Shown: in pieces, positions 50,931 to 59,527 of the stretch
Numbering within the stretch: position 1 is the stretch's first letter
How the letters are laid out: each line of letters starts with the position of its first letter
Assembly: GCA_023411395.1 (NCBI GenBank)
Contig: JAEYOV010000008.1
Location: 1 to 62,194, forward strand
Length of the DNA: 62,194 nucleotides
Reading direction: 5' to 3'
Source of the DNA: Bacillota bacterium
GTDB taxonomy: Bacteria > Bacillota > Clostridia > Christensenellales > Aristaeellaceae
Notes under the pieces: generated by a model
Database searches by the model: none
The model's input: the letters and a program-made list of their open reading frames with translations, nothing else
What the model was told of the DNA's origin: nothing
Translations under genes and position numbers: made by a program

Positions 50931-51830
50931 CTACATTATCTTTTTTTCAGAAACTCTGAGCAAATGCATCGCATAATACGGGGCACAAAATATTGCAATC
51001 GTGCCTTCTGTCAAGAAGCGAATTGCATTCCCTCTTTTTTTCCACACATATGCTAACACTGCATGGTGACGCATTCTGATATACCTTTTTTCTTGCCTGC
51101 TCAATCGATCAAAATTCATCATCTTATACTTATATAATTTCTTTTCACCTTCAATTCTGCCAATACTGCTTGATAATCCGCCGTACTTATCGTGTATATA
51201 GGCCTTTATATGGCACTCGGGAACATATATAAATTTACCTCCCTTTAGAATTGCCTCACTCATTAAATAAAACTCATCTCCTATATCGATTGGTGGAAAC
51301 CCACCTATATTGCGCAAATAATTTGCTTTAAACATAAAAGTATCTGTTCCAGTTATATGATGCATTAGGTGATATGTAAACAAGTTATGATTACTCTTAC
51401 CGATGTGTTTATGGCTGCGATATTCTACTAGTTCATCTGTTTTTGAATATAGTGCCAAGTCAGTTGCCGAAAAATCCGCATCGCCTTTTTGCATCTCAGC
51501 GATCTGCCTTTCTATCTTCAGCGGCAGATATATATCATCGTCATCCAGAAATGCAATGTATTCACCACGCGCCGCCTGAATACCGAGGTTTCGAGCTTTT
51601 GCCGAACCGTGGCCACCCTGTCCATCTCGAATCAGTTTAATCTTTATTTGCATATTAAATTCATCACAAATTGTCTTCACTTGTTTACTGAATAAAATAT
51701 CGGTATTATCATCCACAACTATGACTTCAATATTGGTATAAGACTGGATTATCAATGATTGAAGCGCTTTACGAAAATCGTCTGTTCGGCGATATGTAGC
51801 TACAATGACACTGACAAGCAGGTTTCTCAT
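50931..51830 (-). CDS. GT2-family glycosyltransferase
   Basis: 299 residues with the GT-A fold: VSVIVATYRRTDDFRKALQSL, IEVIVVDDNTD and the metal-binding IAFLDDDDIYLPLK. It likely transfers the second sugar of the repeat. The start at 51830 has GAGGGATG upstream and lies four bases after the sugar-transferase stop. An upstream ATG at 51845 overlaps that stop. Composition is AT-rich, so the foreign cassette begins at about 51.9 kb. Confidence 0.9.
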   Translation of the reverse strand: MRNLLVSVIVATYRRTDDFRKALQSLIIQSYTNIEVIVVDDNTDILFSKQVKTICDEFNMQIKIKLIRDGQGGHGSAKARNLGIQAARGEYIAFLDDDDIYLPLKIERQIAEMQKGDADFSATDLALYSKTDELVEYRSHKHIGKSNHNLFTYHLMHHITGTDTFMFKANYLRNIGGFPPIDIGDEFYLMSEAILKGGKFIYVPECHIKAYIHDKYGGLSSSIGRIEGEKKLYKYKMMNFDRLSRQEKRYIRMRHHAVLAYVWKKRGNAIRFLTEGTIAIFCAPYYAMHLLRVSEKKIM

Positions 51831-51834
51831 TTTC

Positions 51835-52482
51835 TCATCCCTCATGTAACTTTTGCTTTTCTAGCATACCTGTTCCACCCTCGAGTACGCCATTTTCGCG
51901 AAAAACACTTCCTATTGTCACCAATAAGGAGATTAGGTCCACATGAAAGCAGATATGTTGGACGTATTCACCATCAAACTTTGCCTTTTCATCAATCTCA
52001 AGTTCATCCCGCCCGTTAATCTGCGCCCAACCTGTCAAGCCAGGCCGCACATTGTTCGCGCCATATTTGTCGCGGGCAAATATCAAATCCTCCTGGTTCC
52101 ACAGCGCCGGCCTGGGGCCAATGACAGACATCTGGCCTATAAAGATATTCCAAAGCTGCGGAAGCTCATCCAGGCTGGTTTTGCGTAGAAAGCGCCCGCT
52201 CCTGGTGATATGGGCATGGGGGTTGCTCAATAGATGGGTAGGCATATCTCTGGGAGCGTCCATACGCATCGAGCGGAATTTTAATATGTTGAAGTAAGTT
52301 TTATTCCTCCCTACACGCTTTTGCTTGAACAGCACCGGGCCTTTGGAATCCAGTTTCACCCAGATGGCGATCAGCAAAAACAGCGGCGCCAAAAGAACCA
52401 GGCCTGAAAAGGAAAGGATAACATCTGTCAGCCGCTTCCCATACCGCCGGTATATGCAAACCCGACTTCTCGCTTGTAACAT
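51835..52482 (-). CDS. priming undecaprenyl-phosphate sugar transferase (monotopic PGT)
   Basis: 215 residues. Bacterial sugar transferase domain: KRLTDVILSFSGLVLLAPLFLLIAIWVKLD (re-entrant helix), GPVLFKQKRVGRN, LKFRSMRMDA, TSLDELPQLWNIFIGQMSVIGPRP with the catalytic Asp-Glu pair, and GLTGWAQINGRDELEIDEKAKFDGEYV. It loads the first sugar phosphate onto undecaprenyl phosphate, the first step of repeat-unit assembly. It is short, without the multi-helix N-terminus of WbaP/WcaJ. The donor is probably the product of the upstream dehydratase pathway. Confidence 0.93.
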   Translation of the reverse strand: MLQARSRVCIYRRYGKRLTDVILSFSGLVLLAPLFLLIAIWVKLDSKGPVLFKQKRVGRNKTYFNILKFRSMRMDAPRDMPTHLLSNPHAHITRSGRFLRKTSLDELPQLWNIFIGQMSVIGPRPALWNQEDLIFARDKYGANNVRPGLTGWAQINGRDELEIDEKAKFDGEYVQHICFHVDLISLLVTIGSVFRENGVLEGGTGMLEKQKLHEG

Positions 52483-52487
52483 CGTTT

Positions 52488-54395
52488 CTATGCCCCCACC
52501 GCAACCCGCTGCGGCACAATATTCTCCTCGGGATGATAGCTTGGCAGCGCCTGCAACAGCGTTTCCTTTACATAGCCGTCATTGTGCTCGGCGGCGTGAA
52601 GCAGCGCGTCGATGTGGCCATACAGCGCCACGTCGTCCAGGGGGATGGGCGGAGCGATAAAGATTTTGTCGTGGGCCGTACGGCGCATCCTATCCTTTTC
52701 CTCGTCCATCAAAAGCTCCTCATACAGCTTCTCGCCAGGGCGAAGGCCCGTGACTTCGATCTTGATGTCCACATTGGGTTCGTACCCGTAAAAGCGGATC
52801 AGCTTTTCAGCCAGGTCCATGATCCTTATCGGCTCCCCCATATCCAGCACATAGATGGCCCCGCTTTGGGCGATGGAGCCGGCCTGGAGCACCAATTGCG
52901 CCGCCTCCGGGATGGTCATGAAATACCTGGTAATGTCCTTGTGGGTGACGGTTACCGGGCCTCCCTTTTTGATCTGCGCCTCGAACAGGGGGATCACGCT
53001 GCCGTGGGAACCAAGCACATTGCCAAAGCGTACGGCCATGCATTTCATGTCTGTCTTTTTCGCAAACGCCTGGATCAGCATCTCGGTAATGCGCTTGGTG
53101 GCGCCCATCACGTTGGTGGGGTTGACGGCTTTGTCGGTGGAAAGCTGCACCAGCCGTTCCACACCATGTACGCTGGCCAATTCCAGCACGTTCAGCGTTC
53201 CGATCACGTTGTTTTTTACAGCTTCCGCCGGGCTTAATTCCATCAGGGGCACATGCTTGTGGGCCGCGGCATGGAAAACCACCTGCGGGCGGCAGCAGTG
53301 AAACACCTCGTCCAGGCGGCGGCGGTCCCTAATGGAGCCGATCAGCACCGTCACCGGCGCTTCGGGGCCATGCTTTTGCTTGAGTTCGTTGAGCAGCTCA
53401 TAGGCGCAATTTTCATAAATATCAAATATCACAAGCTGCCTGGGCGCAAAGCGCATCACCTGCCGGCAGATTTCCGAGCCGATAGAGCCGCCCCCGCCGG
53501 TGACAAGCACCGTTTTCCCCGTCAGGTAGGCGCTGATATGGTCCATGTCCAGCGCCACTTCCTTTCTGGACAGAAAGTCGGAAATGTTCAGTTCCCGGAC
53601 AAGAAGGCGCTCTTCCGCCGAAGACACGTGCTGGGGATAGGTCATGATCCGCACCTTGCACTTGGTGCTGTTGCACAGGGCGATCAGGCCGGCACGTGCC
53701 TCTCCCTCCAGGGATGGGATAGCAATGATGATCTCCCTGACGCCATACTCCTTCACCAGCCGGGGAATATCCGCCGTCGTACCCCGGACGGGCACATTCT
53801 GAATGCGCAGGTTCCTCTTGGCGTCATCGTCGTCCACAAAGAGCATCGGCTGTGCCTTCATGCCGCTACGGCGCAGAAGGGTCAGGGCGTAGGCGCCTGC
53901 AAACCCCGCGCCGACGATCATCACGGCGCCAAGCCCCCTCCCTCTGCCTTTCCCCTTTTCCCGGATGAAGCGAAACCTGCACCAGAAAAAGCGCATTCCG
54001 CCCGAAAGCATCAGCGTCATCAAGCCTGTAAGCAGCAGAACCGCCCGGGACAGATGCAAGGCAAACGCTTCGTTCAGGAACAGCGCAGCCAGTGTGGCCA
54101 AGGCCGCGCACAGCGCCAGACGGAACATTTCCAAAAACCCGGCATACCGCCACATGGTGTGGTAGATACCGCCGGCTGCGTAAATGATGAGGTACAATGC
54201 TGTGATCAGAATCAGGCGGTCGGCAGAAAGCGCGGCCTGAATCGCCAGCAAATCACCTTCATACCGGAGAAGAATGCCCAGCATCATGGAAAGCTGCACC
54301 AGCATGCCGTCCAGGGCGGCCAGGACACCCTTGCGGAGCCATGCGCCGTTTTTTGTGGGGAACAATATCAGGCTTGTTTTCATGGTTGTTTTCAT
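52488..54395 (-). CDS. membrane UDP-sugar 4,6-dehydratase (CapD/WbpM/PglF-like)
   Basis: 635 residues. Four N-terminal membrane helices, a first Rossmann domain (VMIVGAGFAGAYALTLL), then the catalytic SDR domain with VLVTGGGGSIGSEICRQVM and LSTDKAVNPTNVMGATKR, where Met replaces the catalytic Tyr as in the WbpM group. It makes a UDP-4-keto-6-deoxy-HexNAc. No PLP aminotransferase is encoded nearby, so the priming sugar may be a reduced 6-deoxy-HexNAc rather than bacillosamine. The start at 54395 has AGGAATAGGA upstream; the longer frame from 54533 overlaps loaP and is rejected. Confidence 0.92.
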   Translation of the reverse strand: MKTTMKTSLILFPTKNGAWLRKGVLAALDGMLVQLSMMLGILLRYEGDLLAIQAALSADRLILITALYLIIYAAGGIYHTMWRYAGFLEMFRLALCAALATLAALFLNEAFALHLSRAVLLLTGLMTLMLSGGMRFFWCRFRFIREKGKGRGRGLGAVMIVGAGFAGAYALTLLRRSGMKAQPMLFVDDDDAKRNLRIQNVPVRGTTADIPRLVKEYGVREIIIAIPSLEGEARAGLIALCNSTKCKVRIMTYPQHVSSAEERLLVRELNISDFLSRKEVALDMDHISAYLTGKTVLVTGGGGSIGSEICRQVMRFAPRQLVIFDIYENCAYELLNELKQKHGPEAPVTVLIGSIRDRRRLDEVFHCCRPQVVFHAAAHKHVPLMELSPAEAVKNNVIGTLNVLELASVHGVERLVQLSTDKAVNPTNVMGATKRITEMLIQAFAKKTDMKCMAVRFGNVLGSHGSVIPLFEAQIKKGGPVTVTHKDITRYFMTIPEAAQLVLQAGSIAQSGAIYVLDMGEPIRIMDLAEKLIRFYGYEPNVDIKIEVTGLRPGEKLYEELLMDEEKDRMRRTAHDKIFIAPPIPLDDVALYGHIDALLHAAEHNDGYVKETLLQALPSYHPEENIVPQRVAVGA

Positions 54396-54438
54396 GATCC
54401 TATTCCTGTACACTTTTTTGTGACATGCATGGTGTGCA

Positions 54439-54969
54439 TCACCCCGGCATCCTGTACCCTTCCCCCTCCGCCGAGGAGACCCACTCAAAGGCCATCCACA
54501 CGCTTCTTGTGATGCCTTCGAAGGTGAACTCAATGCTGGCCCGCTGCCGCTGCTTGTTGACGGTTTTGATCACGCCGCCCAGGTCCCTCATGGGGCCGTC
54601 CACCACGATGATGCGGTCGCCTTCCCGAAGGGCCCGGGATTCCCTGATCACGCCGCCGTACTTAAAAAGCCAGCGGGCGATTTCCGCGTCGCGGCCATAG
54701 AGCTGGCGCTGACCCGAATCATAGGCCAGGAGCCTTCGCATATGGTGAACGCCGGAAAGCTTGGGCGGAGCATTGTCATCGGCATACAGAAACACATAGC
54801 CGGGGAACAGCGTCTGCTCCTTGCGGGAAGCCACCTTGCCCTTCCACTCCACCCTGACGAGGGTGGGCGCCAGCGCGGTGAGCCCGGTTTCCCGCTGAAT
54901 CTGCCGGGCAACGCCCGCCTCCCTCCCGGTGGCGCAGTAAATGCAATAGCTTTGGCAGCTCTCTTCCAT
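54439..54969 (-). CDS. loaP: NusG-paralogue processive antiterminator LoaP
   Basis: 176 residues. A NusG N-terminal domain (YCIYCATGREAGVARQIQ, then FPGYVFLYADD) and a KOW domain (REGDRIIVVDGPMRDLGGVIKTV). It is longer than housekeeping NusG by divergent loops and sits as the first gene of the polysaccharide operon, which is where LoaP proteins of Firmicutes are found. Known role: it loads on RNA polymerase through a leader RNA hairpin and suppresses termination across long operons. Here it would carry transcription through about 12 kb. AGGAGG precedes the start. Confidence 0.9.
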   Translation of the reverse strand: MEESCQSYCIYCATGREAGVARQIQRETGLTALAPTLVRVEWKGKVASRKEQTLFPGYVFLYADDNAPPKLSGVHHMRRLLAYDSGQRQLYGRDAEIARWLFKYGGVIRESRALREGDRIIVVDGPMRDLGGVIKTVNKQRQRASIEFTFEGITRSVWMAFEWVSSAEGEGYRMPG

Positions 54970-55070
54970 GGCCTGACCTCCTGAAAGTACTCGGGTCTTT
55001 TAAATCCGAACTGCATAAAAATGATTCCTATTATTTGTTTATCAAGGGATATTCATTCATAAGGACATGA

Positions 55071-55138
55071 AAAAAAGGCACATGGCTTCGCCCTTCCTGC
55101 TTCCCTTGGGAAACAGGATGATCGGGGAAACGATGTGC
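55071..55138 (-). terminator. two-tier hairpin with T run between cpsB and loaP
   Basis: On the minus strand GCACAT and ATGTGC (55133-55138 and 55078-55083) close a structure with an inner stem (CCTGTTTCCC pairing with GGGAAGCAGG at 55096-55117), followed by CTTTTTTT. It can act as a terminator after cpsCD-cpsB or as a regulated leader element for loaP. The rest of 54970-55070 is an AT-rich leader without an ORF. Confidence 0.65.
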
Positions 55139-55191
55139 GCCGCCGCTGCCGTCAGACAAACCGTACTGGCCGGCCCGTTGTGGCGTTTGTA

Positions 55192-55878
55192 TTACAGGGG
55201 GGATGGCAGGAAGCAGATGTCTCCGGGGGAGATGACGTCCGTGGGCAGACGGCCTTGCAGCCTGTGCAGCGCCAGCAGAAACTGCTTGTAATCATTGGGG
55301 CGGTGGGCATCCGATGCGATGTAGTCCATCCACCCCTTGCGCAGGATCTTTCCCGCGGTGCGCCGTTCCATGCTCCAGGGGGGCTTGAGGAACGATTGCG
55401 CATCGATCTGGATTTTACACCCGATTCGCCTTATTTTCCCAATGATCTCTGCATGTTCCTGGATATACACGCATCGTTCCGGGTGTGCGATCACCGGCTC
55501 GCAGCCTGCCCGCACAAGGCAGCCCAGCACACGGTTCCATTGAGGGAACAGGTGGATGGCATCCAGCTCCAGCAGCAGGAGATTCGTTCCACCAATACAA
55601 TAGCGGCCAAGCTGCGAGCAGGGCAAATCCAGCAACACCTGGTAGGAGACCTCATACCCCTTCAGCAGGCGGACGCCAAGGGCCTGCGCGCGGGGCTGCA
55701 GCCAGCAGAAGGCATCCGCGATGCGGGAAAGGTCTTCCTTCGTCTGCTTAAGATGCGGCGTGGCCACCAGGGTATCAATGCCGGCGGTGCGGGCGGCCCT
55801 GAGCATTTGCAGCGCCTGCCTGCGGGACCTTGCGCCGTCATCCACCTCAGGAAGGATGTGCGCGTGTATATCCAGCAT
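55192..55878 (-). CDS. cpsB: CpsB/CapC-type tyrosine phosphatase (PHP domain)
   Basis: 228 residues with the PHP metal-binding motifs: MLDIHAHILPEVDDGAR at the N-terminus, ATPHLKQ, VIAHPERCVYI and ASDAHRPND near the end. It dephosphorylates the BY-kinase encoded just upstream, a switch that sets capsule chain length and export. The start at 55878 follows GGAAGGGG and lies 23 bases after the kinase stop. All expected metal ligands are present. Confidence 0.93.
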   Translation of the reverse strand: MLDIHAHILPEVDDGARSRRQALQMLRAARTAGIDTLVATPHLKQTKEDLSRIADAFCWLQPRAQALGVRLLKGYEVSYQVLLDLPCSQLGRYCIGGTNLLLLELDAIHLFPQWNRVLGCLVRAGCEPVIAHPERCVYIQEHAEIIGKIRRIGCKIQIDAQSFLKPPWSMERRTAGKILRKGWMDYIASDAHRPNDYKQFLLALHRLQGRLPTDVISPGDICFLPSPL

Positions 55879-55901
55879 GTATCCACCCCTTCCCGGCTCG
55901 G

Positions 55902-57305
55902 TCACATTTCCTTCAGAGGCTTCCTGACGGCGGCATCCTTCTTTTCGGCCGTGTAGCCGTAAGCCTTTCCGTAGTAATGCCTGTGGGTCCTGCGGTTGTC
56001 CACAAAGTTCAGGGCTGCACCCAGGATGTTGGCATTGGCCTTGTGCAGTTGCTCCACGGCTTCACCGATAAGCGCCTTGTCCGCCATACCGTTGCCCACC
56101 ACCATAAGCGCCGCATCCATCTTGTTGGCCAGCGCCGCCGCGTCTATAAACAGGCTCATCGGGGGTGTATCAAAAAGCACCAGATCATACGACCGTTTGA
56201 CGGCATCCAGGAACTTGTCAAACACTTCAAAATTCACGATTTGGGATACGGATGCCAGGCGGTGACGGGAATCAATGAAATGGATGCCTGGGTTGCCCGT
56301 TTTGCAGATGACCTCCTCCAGCCTGGAATGGCCCACCAGATAATCAAACAGATCGTTGCGGCCCCGCGCCCCGACGTACCTCCACAAGCTGGGGTTGCGC
56401 ATGTCCATGTCCACCACCAGCACGCGCTTTCCAAGGTCCGCCAAAGCCTCCGCCAGCAGCAGAAGCAGCGAGCTTTTCCCCTCCCCCGAGACGGTGGACG
56501 TTACGATCAGGCTCCGGGTGGGGCGGGCGACGGCGGCAAACTGCACGTTGGCTGCCAATGTCCTTATATTCTCTTTGGTTACAACGGAAACGGCTTTGGG
56601 AAGCATTTCGCCCGGCGGGTGCTTTTGCATATACTTGGCGATTTCTTTTCTATAGTTTTGTATGCTGGCCAGTACCGGAAGGCCCAGGGTGTTTTCCACC
56701 GCGCCGGCGGAACGGAGGGTGGTGTTGAGCATTTCCATGGCCAGCACCGCGCCCATGGCCAGCATGAAGCTGACAGCCCCCGCAAGCAGCGTGTTCCGCA
56801 TGCGGGATGGGCCTGAGGCAGCCTTTGGCAGCTCCGCTTCTTCCACGATGTTCACAGTGCATTTCGTCATCCAATTCTGGATGTATTCTGCAAACACCAG
56901 GCTTACGGTATTGGCAGCCTGCATGCATAAGGACCGGTCCCGGCCGGTCGCCGAGAGACGCAGAATCCGCGTGCCGGTGTCCGCGTTGATGTCAAAAGCA
57001 ATGGCGGAAAATTCCTCCTGCCCGGCCCCCATTCGCTCACGGGATTTTTCCATAATGTCACGGGTATCCAAAAGCACCTTGAAGTCTGCCGCCAACTGTT
57101 CGCTGACATACATATCGTACCTGGTCTGCTGCTGGGAGTCCTCATAAACCACCAGCACAAGCAGCATGGCCTGGGCGGTGTATTCATTCGGCTGGTTCCT
57201 ATAATAGATACCGGCCGCCGCCGTCACAAGGATACAAAAAGCAACGATCAGCCACCAGCGTTTTTTGAGGATTTTCAAAATATCCCTGACCGTCAGCTCC
57301 TGCAT
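55902..57305 (-). CDS. fused chain-length regulator and BY-tyrosine kinase (CpsC-CpsD)
   Basis: 467 residues. Wzz-type N-terminal region with membrane helices at about 15-35 and 170-192 and an extracellular loop between them, joined directly to a bacterial tyrosine kinase: Walker A VSGEGKSS (272-279), Walker A' LVVDMDM (296-302), Walker B LVLFDTPP (375-382) and a C-terminal Tyr cluster (Y444, Y445, Y449, Y451). In most Gram-positives these are two proteins, CpsC and CpsD; the fusion resembles the proteobacterial Wzc layout. It controls capsule polymerisation. AAGGAG precedes the start. Confidence 0.92.
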   Translation of the reverse strand: MQELTVRDILKILKKRWWLIVAFCILVTAAAGIYYRNQPNEYTAQAMLLVLVVYEDSQQQTRYDMYVSEQLAADFKVLLDTRDIMEKSRERMGAGQEEFSAIAFDINADTGTRILRLSATGRDRSLCMQAANTVSLVFAEYIQNWMTKCTVNIVEEAELPKAASGPSRMRNTLLAGAVSFMLAMGAVLAMEMLNTTLRSAGAVENTLGLPVLASIQNYRKEIAKYMQKHPPGEMLPKAVSVVTKENIRTLAANVQFAAVARPTRSLIVTSTVSGEGKSSLLLLLAEALADLGKRVLVVDMDMRNPSLWRYVGARGRNDLFDYLVGHSRLEEVICKTGNPGIHFIDSRHRLASVSQIVNFEVFDKFLDAVKRSYDLVLFDTPPMSLFIDAAALANKMDAALMVVGNGMADKALIGEAVEQLHKANANILGAALNFVDNRRTHRHYYGKAYGYTAEKKDAAVRKPLKEM

Positions 57306-57564
57306 GATTTCACTCCTTGCGCCCTGCTGTCAGCCCGTGGGGAAGAAAATGGGCTTGTCCGCGCAAAACGATACGTTCAGTATATCCATTTCCAGGAATC
57401 TGGCAACGCTGAAACTTGACACATTATGGGATATTTTGCCTTTTCACTCGATGCGGGCGTCTACACACCCGGGAGGATCAGAAGAACATTTCTTGAACAA
57501 TACATCAACACTTGTCACCTGACGTTCGTTATGAAGGTGAAGGCACAGGGAAAGGGGGAGCATC
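57306..57564. other. divergent capsule/sigma-factor intergenic region
   Basis: 259 bases between the minus-strand capsule operon and the plus-strand sigma factor. It must hold both promoters. TTGACA occurs at 57416-57421 but no -10 at the right distance is convincing. No ORF or RNA gene is supported. Confidence 0.4.
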
Positions 57565-58014
57565 ATGATCGAACAGCTATACGGACAGCATTACCAGCGG
57601 CTGCTCCGGTACTGCGTTTCCCTGACCCATCACCGGGCCTTCGCCGAGGATATCGTGCAGGATGCCTTCATGCGCGCGCTGGCAAATGCCGATCTCCTGA
57701 ATGAAATGCCGGAACCCAAGAGCCTGGCCTGGCTGTACAAAACGGCCCGGAACATATTCATCGACCAGGCGCGCCGCCTGGCCCGGGCGCCCAGGGAAGA
57801 ATCCGGCGCCATGTTCGAGGCGGACCTGAGCGCGGTGCATGTGGCACAGATGATTCACCGGCTGCCGGACAGCGAGAAGGCGCTGTTTACCTTGCGGTAT
57901 TTTCAGGGCTACAACGCAACGGAGCTTGGCGAAATGTTCGGCCTGCCGTCCTCCACCGTCCGGGCGCGCCTGAAGTCGGCCAGAAAATCACTTCAAAAAT
58001 GGATCCAGGAATAA
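57565..58014 (+). CDS. ECF-type sigma-70 factor
   Basis: 149 residues. Region 2 (YCVSLTHHRAFAEDIVQDAFMRAL) and region 4 (RLPDSEKALFTLRYFQGYNATELGEMFGLPSSTVRARLKSARKSLQK) joined by a short linker, without region 3: the ECF layout. No gene after it encodes a classical ZAS or membrane-spanning anti-sigma factor. The next gene, 15 bases on, is an unrecognised soluble protein with an N-terminal C-x-x-C, which could be its partner. A ribosome site (AAAGGGGGAG) precedes the start. Confidence 0.9.
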   Translation: MIEQLYGQHYQRLLRYCVSLTHHRAFAEDIVQDAFMRALANADLLNEMPEPKSLAWLYKTARNIFIDQARRLARAPREESGAMFEADLSAVHVAQMIHRLPDSEKALFTLRYFQGYNATELGEMFGLPSSTVRARLKSARKSLQKWIQE

Positions 58015-58029
58015 AAAGGAGTGGAATGT

Positions 58030-59226
58030 ATGGAACTGAAAAAGCGTCTGCGCATCAACTGCGCGCTGTGCGACATGAGCGGGGTGGCCGAATCCACCCT
58101 GGCGTCGTATGAATCCATCCTCATCAATGCGGCGCTTGTGCTGACCTCCGCGAAAACGCAAGCGCTGATGCCCAAGTACCATGTTGTCCTGAACGCGGCC
58201 ACGGTGCTTGAAAAGCCTGAAGACGCCGAACTGAAGGTTGTAAACGGCAAGTGCGAAATCATGCCGGGCGACGCGCCGAGCCGCCCCGTGGCCTTGCTCG
58301 TCAACGGTGCGCTGGAGATCGGCAAGGATACGGAGGAGATCCTCAGCCATTACGCCCTGATTCAGGTCAACGGCCTCGTTACCTATCCCGACAGCCTGTC
58401 GGGAAAACTGGATATGCTCAGGGTCAACGGCAGCACCGACTGCTATCCCGCCGACGCCGTCCGCCTGGACGCATCTTATGTGGCCGACAAAACCTTCCGT
58501 CTCCGGGCCAGGGCCGGGCGGTACTTTGCCAAGCGGCGCGTTGTCATACTGGATAATCAGGCGGATGTGGCATCCCTTGCCAGCAAAGGCGTGCGCTTTC
58601 TTACCAAAACCGCCGTGCTTGCGGAATCCCTGGCCGAAAGTGCCCTGCCCCTGTTTGACGAGGGCACGGAAATCCAACTCGTCCCCGACGGTTGCGCCTA
58701 TGTGGGCGGCGACGCGGCGCTCAGCGAAGCGCTTTTGAAAAAGCACGGTACGAAGCTGTATATCGCCGGCGATCTTGTGCTGGATGAGGAAAGCGAGCCT
58801 CTGGCCGGGCAGTTGGAATACCTGAAGGTGCTGGGCAGCGTGCAGCTTCCCGCCAGGCTGGTCAACGCCTTCAGCGTCCTTCCCGCCGAGTATGAAGCGC
58901 TGGTGCCCGTCAAAGGCCTGGTTCTTCGGGACAAGGTATCCTTTACACTGGACAAGGGGCTGCTGGAAAGGCACCCGGAGGGAATCACCTTCATCGGCTG
59001 CGTCAACGTGAAAATCGATAAGGAGATCCCACCCGAATGGATTGAGGAAAAGCTGCTGTTCAACGACTGCGTGAACGTATCCTGCGCCCCCCATCAGCGG
59101 TCATCGGTGGAGCTGGCCGGCCATGGCATGGCCGAAGTAAGCCTGCTGGATGATATCATGAACGATATACAAACGGGTGACCCGGACACCCAGGTCATCA
59201 ACACAACGGAATTCAAGCTTTTGTAG
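58030..59226 (+). CDS. unrecognised VNG-repeat protein, possible partner of the sigma factor
   Basis: 398 residues, no signal peptide or membrane helix. Near the N-terminus is INCALCDMSG with a C-x-x-C that could bind metal. The rest repeats short beta segments of the type (L/V)-x-VNG (LKVVNGKCEI, ALLVNGALEI, LIQVNGLVTYPDSL, MLRVNGSTDCYP, then more degenerate IAGDLVLDE, VLGSVQLPA, FIGCVNVKI). This suggests a beta-solenoid like bactofilins or polymer-forming cytoskeletal proteins, although no bactofilin motif is exact. AAAGGAG precedes ATG 58030. Lying 15 bases after an ECF sigma gene, it may act as anti-sigma factor, sensor or effector. Function unknown. Confidence 0.6.
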   Translation: MELKKRLRINCALCDMSGVAESTLASYESILINAALVLTSAKTQALMPKYHVVLNAATVLEKPEDAELKVVNGKCEIMPGDAPSRPVALLVNGALEIGKDTEEILSHYALIQVNGLVTYPDSLSGKLDMLRVNGSTDCYPADAVRLDASYVADKTFRLRARAGRYFAKRRVVILDNQADVASLASKGVRFLTKTAVLAESLAESALPLFDEGTEIQLVPDGCAYVGGDAALSEALLKKHGTKLYIAGDLVLDEESEPLAGQLEYLKVLGSVQLPARLVNAFSVLPAEYEALVPVKGLVLRDKVSFTLDKGLLERHPEGITFIGCVNVKIDKEIPPEWIEEKLLFNDCVNVSCAPHQRSSVELAGHGMAEVSLLDDIMNDIQTGDPDTQVINTTEFKLL

Positions 59227-59258
59227 GTTCAAACGTGAAGATAACGGTCAGGACGCGT

Positions 59259-59405
59259 ATGTTCCTGTCCCGCATGCTCAGTCCGCTCCTCCAAAGGAAG
59301 CCCCCGGTTCCGCCGTGCCGGGAGGCGCGCGAAGCACTTAGAAAACAGGAGGAAACGGTGCAGTATGTAAATGAAGCCATCCGGCGGAGCATGATGAACA
59401 GGTAA
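59259..59405 (+). CDS. possible 48-residue basic protein
   Basis: A short frame between the VNG-repeat gene and the terminator at 59422. It begins MFLSRMLSPLLQRKPP and ends EAIRRSMMNR, very basic, with a proline-rich stretch and a charged helix. CAGGA lies close upstream; a GTG at 59235 would lengthen it by eight residues. Its place before the terminator favours a third gene in the sigma operon, but it may be non-coding. Confidence 0.4.
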   Translation: MFLSRMLSPLLQRKPPVPPCREAREALRKQEETVQYVNEAIRRSMMNR

Positions 59406-59421
59406 GGCAGGGGAAACGAGC

Positions 59422-59455
59422 GGGGAGGGACGATTTTACAGTCCCTCCCCTTTTG
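59422..59455 (+). terminator. terminator of the sigma-factor operon
   Basis: GGGGAGGGAC (59422-59431) and GTCCCTCCCC (59441-59450) followed by TTTTGCTGTT. Confidence 0.92.
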
Positions 59456-59527
59456 CTGTTCAACGTTCCGGCGGGCCGGCGTTGTCCATCGGCTCTTATG
59501 CAATTTCACAGGCAGCGCCGCGGTATA

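Noticed and set aside
53253..54512. 419-codon plus-strand frame opposite the CapD-like gene
   Set aside because: The opposite strand carries an unmistakable dehydratase; this frame has shadow composition and no ribosome site.
57306..57564. ECF autoregulatory promoter before the sigma factor
   Set aside because: TGAAAC occurs near 57410, but no matching -10 lies at the required distance.
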